Source: an uncultured Prevotellaceae bacterium
GTDB lineage: Bacteria > Bacteroidota > Bacteroidia > Bacteroidales > Bacteroidaceae
NCBI GenBank assembly: GCA_947166345.1
Contig: CAMVDU010000005.1
Location: 1 to 64,000, forward strand
Length of the DNA stretch: 64,000 nucleotides
Direction of reading: 5' to 3'
In this document: piece by piece, positions 61,979 to 64,000 of the stretch
How positions within the stretch are numbered: position 1 is the first letter of the stretch
Layout: every line of letters starts with the position of its first letter
Notes under the pieces: model-generated
Seen by the model: only the letters and a program-made list of their open reading frames with translations
Database searches by the model: none
Told to the model about the DNA's origin: nothing
Made by a program: the position numbers and the translations under genes

Positions 61979-62587
61979 TTAATCGGTGGCTTTGCGCAGC
62001 TTCAGGAAGTGGGCTATGAGGTCCTTGTAGTCCTGCCCCTGATGGATGTTGAAGCGGTTCCAAAGGTCGCCGCAGACGACGATGCCGCCGAAGTTGAGGT
62101 CGCGCATCTGTCGGATGTTCTCCAGACTCATGCCGCCCATGGCGTACACCTTCTTGTCGATGAGTCCCTGGCGCGAGGCTGCCTTCAGCTGGTCGATGGT
62201 CAGCGTCTGCTTGTCGAGGGGATTGCTCTGGCTGTCGTAGATGGTCTTGAGGAAGACGTAGTTGGACTTCTTCTTGGCCTCGCGCAACTCGTCGATGGAG
62301 TGGCAGGTGCGGCTGACGTTGCCACGGTAGCCGTGGGGCAGCTCGTCGGTAGCATTGTTCAGGTGAATGCCGTGCAAGCCAAACTCCTCACGCAGGTAGA
62401 AGTGGTCGTGCACGGTGATGCGCTTATAGTAGTCCTCGGGAATCAGGGTGAGCAAACGCTCGGAATAAACCGGCTCGGCACCGGGTTTATAGAGGTGCAG
62501 ATTGTCCATACCTTCCTCGAAGAGGGCGGTGAGAATCTGATTTTCTTCCACGAAAAACGTGGCTTTTGTCATGATGATGAGTTTCAT
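61979..62587 (-). CDS. ThiE/TenI-like thiamine phosphate synthase family protein
   Basis: A 202-residue TIM barrel of the thiamine phosphate synthase group: HDHFYLREEFGLHGIHLNN and the phosphate-binding end AMGGMSLENIRQMRDLNFGGIVVCGDLWN. Many key ThiE residues for pyrophosphate binding are not obvious, and there are no other thiamine genes beside it, so it may be a TenI-type or otherwise specialised member. Confidence 0.78.
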   Translation of the reverse strand: MKLIIMTKATFFVEENQILTALFEEGMDNLHLYKPGAEPVYSERLLTLIPEDYYKRITVHDHFYLREEFGLHGIHLNNATDELPHGYRGNVSRTCHSIDELREAKKKSNYVFLKTIYDSQSNPLDKQTLTIDQLKAASRQGLIDKKVYAMGGMSLENIRQMRDLNFGGIVVCGDLWNRFNIHQGQDYKDLIAHFLKLRKATD

Positions 62588-62615
62588 CTTTCCGACATTT
62601 TTTTCGTTTCCGTTG

Positions 62616-62623
62616 CAAAGGTA
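62616..62623 (-). promoter_or_regulatory. -7 box of the ThiE-like gene
   Basis: TACCTTTG on the minus strand, 28 bases before the ATG at 62587. Confidence 0.65.
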
Positions 62624-62628
62624 AGAAA

Positions 62629-62660
62629 AAATAATGAAATAATGAAAAAATGAAAAATTA
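62629..62660. repeat. 8-bp word array
   Basis: AAATAATG twice, AAAAAATG, AAAAATTA, between the edge gene and the ThiE-like gene. Related to the array inside the GH43 gene. Confidence 0.7.
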
Positions 62661-62676
62661 AAAAAGGTAAAAACAG

Positions 62677-63999
62677 TTAGGGCCGCTGGAGGGTGATGGC
62701 CATGAGTCCTATGACGACATCGTTGGAGAGGGTCCTCAGGGTGAGTGTCTTCAGCTTCTTTTGTGGGTTGAGGGGCATGTCGAGCACGACGCCAGCTCCC
62801 TTTTCCAGCTTACGGTCGTTGTAACTGCCGCCGATGCCGTTGGCCACAGGCCGTCCGTAGCGTGGACCGAGGGGCAGCAGCTGGCGAGTGACGTTTCCTG
62901 ATGCAAAGTCTATACGGTAGGGTCGTGGCTGCGCGGCGTGGAAGGCCAGTCCGTCCTCGTAGTAGTCCTGCTCTATGGGACACCAGTTGTGGGGGTTCTG
63001 CAGGTGCAGGGTGTCGCTGGAGGCATCGTCGTAGGTGACGATGACCAGGGCGTTGTCGATGTGGCTCTGCATGTGGTTGGTGGAGCCTGCCATGAGCAGG
63101 TAGGCGTGTGAGGCCTTGCCCTTGAGGGGAATGCTGACGGCGTCGGGGTAGTTGTCCCACAGCGAGGTGTATGCGATGTTGTGTCCTTCGCTCGGTGTGC
63201 GGAAGGTGATGCCGATGTTGGTGTGGAGCAGTCCCTTGTGGTCCACCTGTCGGCGCAGGATGCTGTCGTCGATGGTGGCCTTGGCATCGGGGTGACACCA
63301 GTCGCCCAGTCCGTGGAGGGGTATCTGCAGGGTGGTGTAGGGCGAACGTGGTGAAAGATACTGGTTCTTGAAAATGTCGCTGACGTTGCTGTTGAATACC
63401 TTGTCGATGTTGACGGGGCTGAGTCGTTCGCTCCTGACGTCGTCGAAGAGGTTGCCCCAGGTGGCTCCGTCGGTCTGTTCCTGACAGACAAGTGGCTGCA
63501 GCTCAGGGTCTTTTTCCACGTGCTTTACCACGAAGGTCTGCTTCTTCTGGGCCGTGCCTATGGTCTCCACATAGTTGCCGTTGCCGCTGTTCTGGCGCAG
63601 GATGATGGTGAGGGGCTGTGCGAAGTTCTGTTCCACCTCGTAGATGTCGTTGTCGCCCTCGCGCCTGTATGTATATTTAAAATAAGGTGTGCTGATGGAA
63701 GCGTGCTGCCACTCGGAGGGGAACCCCGGGCGCAGCAGACAGTAACCGTCCAACGCCTGTGGCACAATGCCGAAGAGTCCTTGGATGAAGGTACGCGAGG
63801 AGATGCCTGTGTTGTCAGAGAAGTCGCGATACAGTTCGCCGCGTGCCTTGTCGTAATAGCTGATCTGTCCGAAGTTGCCCGGACTGCTGCCCAGATAGGC
63901 AAAGTCGAGGATGTTGGCCTTCATCAGCCGGTAGGCCTCGTCAGACCGTCCTGCCAGGAAGTAGGCGAGGGCGGTGTGCATCACCTCTTCGGCTGCCAC
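62677..63999 (-). CDS. C-terminal 440 residues of a large protein, DUF4450-like, cut by the window
   Basis: Only the 3' part lies here; the true start is beyond 64000. The first 100 residues present (AYRLMKANILDF, DFSDNTGISSRTFIQGLFGI, LLRPGFPSEWQHASISTPYF) look like the end of a six-hairpin glycosidase barrel followed by beta-sandwich domains. I associate this arrangement with Bacteroidetes DUF4450 proteins of polysaccharide loci. No active-site residues can be fixed. Confidence 0.65.
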   Translation of the reverse strand: MAAEEVMHTALAYFLAGRSDEAYRLMKANILDFAYLGSSPGNFGQISYYDKARGELYRDFSDNTGISSRTFIQGLFGIVPQALDGYCLLRPGFPSEWQHASISTPYFKYTYRREGDNDIYEVEQNFAQPLTIILRQNSGNGNYVETIGTAQKKQTFVVKHVEKDPELQPLVCQEQTDGATWGNLFDDVRSERLSPVNIDKVFNSNVSDIFKNQYLSPRSPYTTLQIPLHGLGDWCHPDAKATIDDSILRRQVDHKGLLHTNIGITFRTPSEGHNIAYTSLWDNYPDAVSIPLKGKASHAYLLMAGSTNHMQSHIDNALVIVTYDDASSDTLHLQNPHNWCPIEQDYYEDGLAFHAAQPRPYRIDFASGNVTRQLLPLGPRYGRPVANGIGGSYNDRKLEKGAGVVLDMPLNPQKKLKTLTLRTLSNDVVIGLMAITLQRP

Positions 64000-64000
64000 G

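Overview
The window looks like chromosome of a gut- or rumen-type Prevotella or close relative (Bacteroidales). The evidence is the recurrent promoter -7 box TAnnTTTG with little Shine-Dalgarno signal, a C-terminal sorting tail of the type IX secretion kind, lipoproteins with acidic residues after the lipid Cys, PPi-dependent phosphofructokinase, an Rnf complex and several polysaccharide-degrading enzymes. GC content is near 50% except for an AT-rich accessory patch at about 57.6-59.9 kb.

Layout. 0.3-5.3 kb: a three-module secreted pectin-degrading enzyme (GH28, GH105, third helical module) behind stacked promoters. 5.3-10.4 kb (minus): glnS, a TPR protein, a DedA protein and mannose-1-phosphate guanylyltransferase, apparently one transcript. 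10.5-15.1 kb (minus): a secreted zincin-like protein and htpG, the latter behind a near-perfect sigma-54 promoter. 15.2-26.4 kb: a GH43 enzyme, then (minus) nth, a TolB-like haem-motif lipoprotein and a membrane protein, then (plus) a GH2 beta-galactosidase, a phytase-esterase-like protein and a HAD phosphatase. 26.4-31.2 kb (minus): TerC, then a cobalamin-riboswitch operon with a BtuB-like receptor and a lipoprotein CbiK chelatase. 31.2-35.5 kb: a receiver plus PPDK-N protein, a YqiA-type hydrolase, tRNA-Leu(TAA) and tRNA-Arg(TCT). 35.5-42.0 kb (minus): a six-gene operon (small protein, acyltransferase, golvesin/amidase protein, small protein, YgiQ radical SAM, PP2C-like). 42.1-46.8 kb: pfp, GH25 lysozyme, a secreted small protein and uxaB. 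46.9-52.4 kb (minus): RseC-like gene and rnfBCDGEA. 52.5-56.7 kb (plus): acidic protein, ClC channel, fmt, a 37-residue small ORF and rpe. 56.7-60.9 kb: a decay and accessory zone with a broken serpin, a Tae4-like amidase fragment with a periplasmic partner flanked by repeats, palindromes, a HigB toxin broken by frameshift with intact HigA, and a remnant of a phage-like P5 protein. 60.9-64 kb (minus): prs, a ThiE-like gene and the 3' part of a large carbohydrate-related protein.

How the genes work together: the pectinase (GH28 plus GH105) and tagaturonate reductase UxaB fit galacturonate use. GH43, GH2 and the edge protein also fit plant polysaccharide use, though no SusC/SusD pair lies here.

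The most unusual signal is a dispersed set of short arrays with fixed periods of 7, 8, 9, 10 or 22 bp, about twenty loci in 64 kb. The same words recur at distant loci. Many arrays overlap or abut stop codons. Several are translated in frame inside housekeeping enzymes (glnS, htpG, fmt), one sits in the variable loop of the cobalamin riboswitch, and one is read in two frames by overlapping genes. I know of no established mechanism for this.
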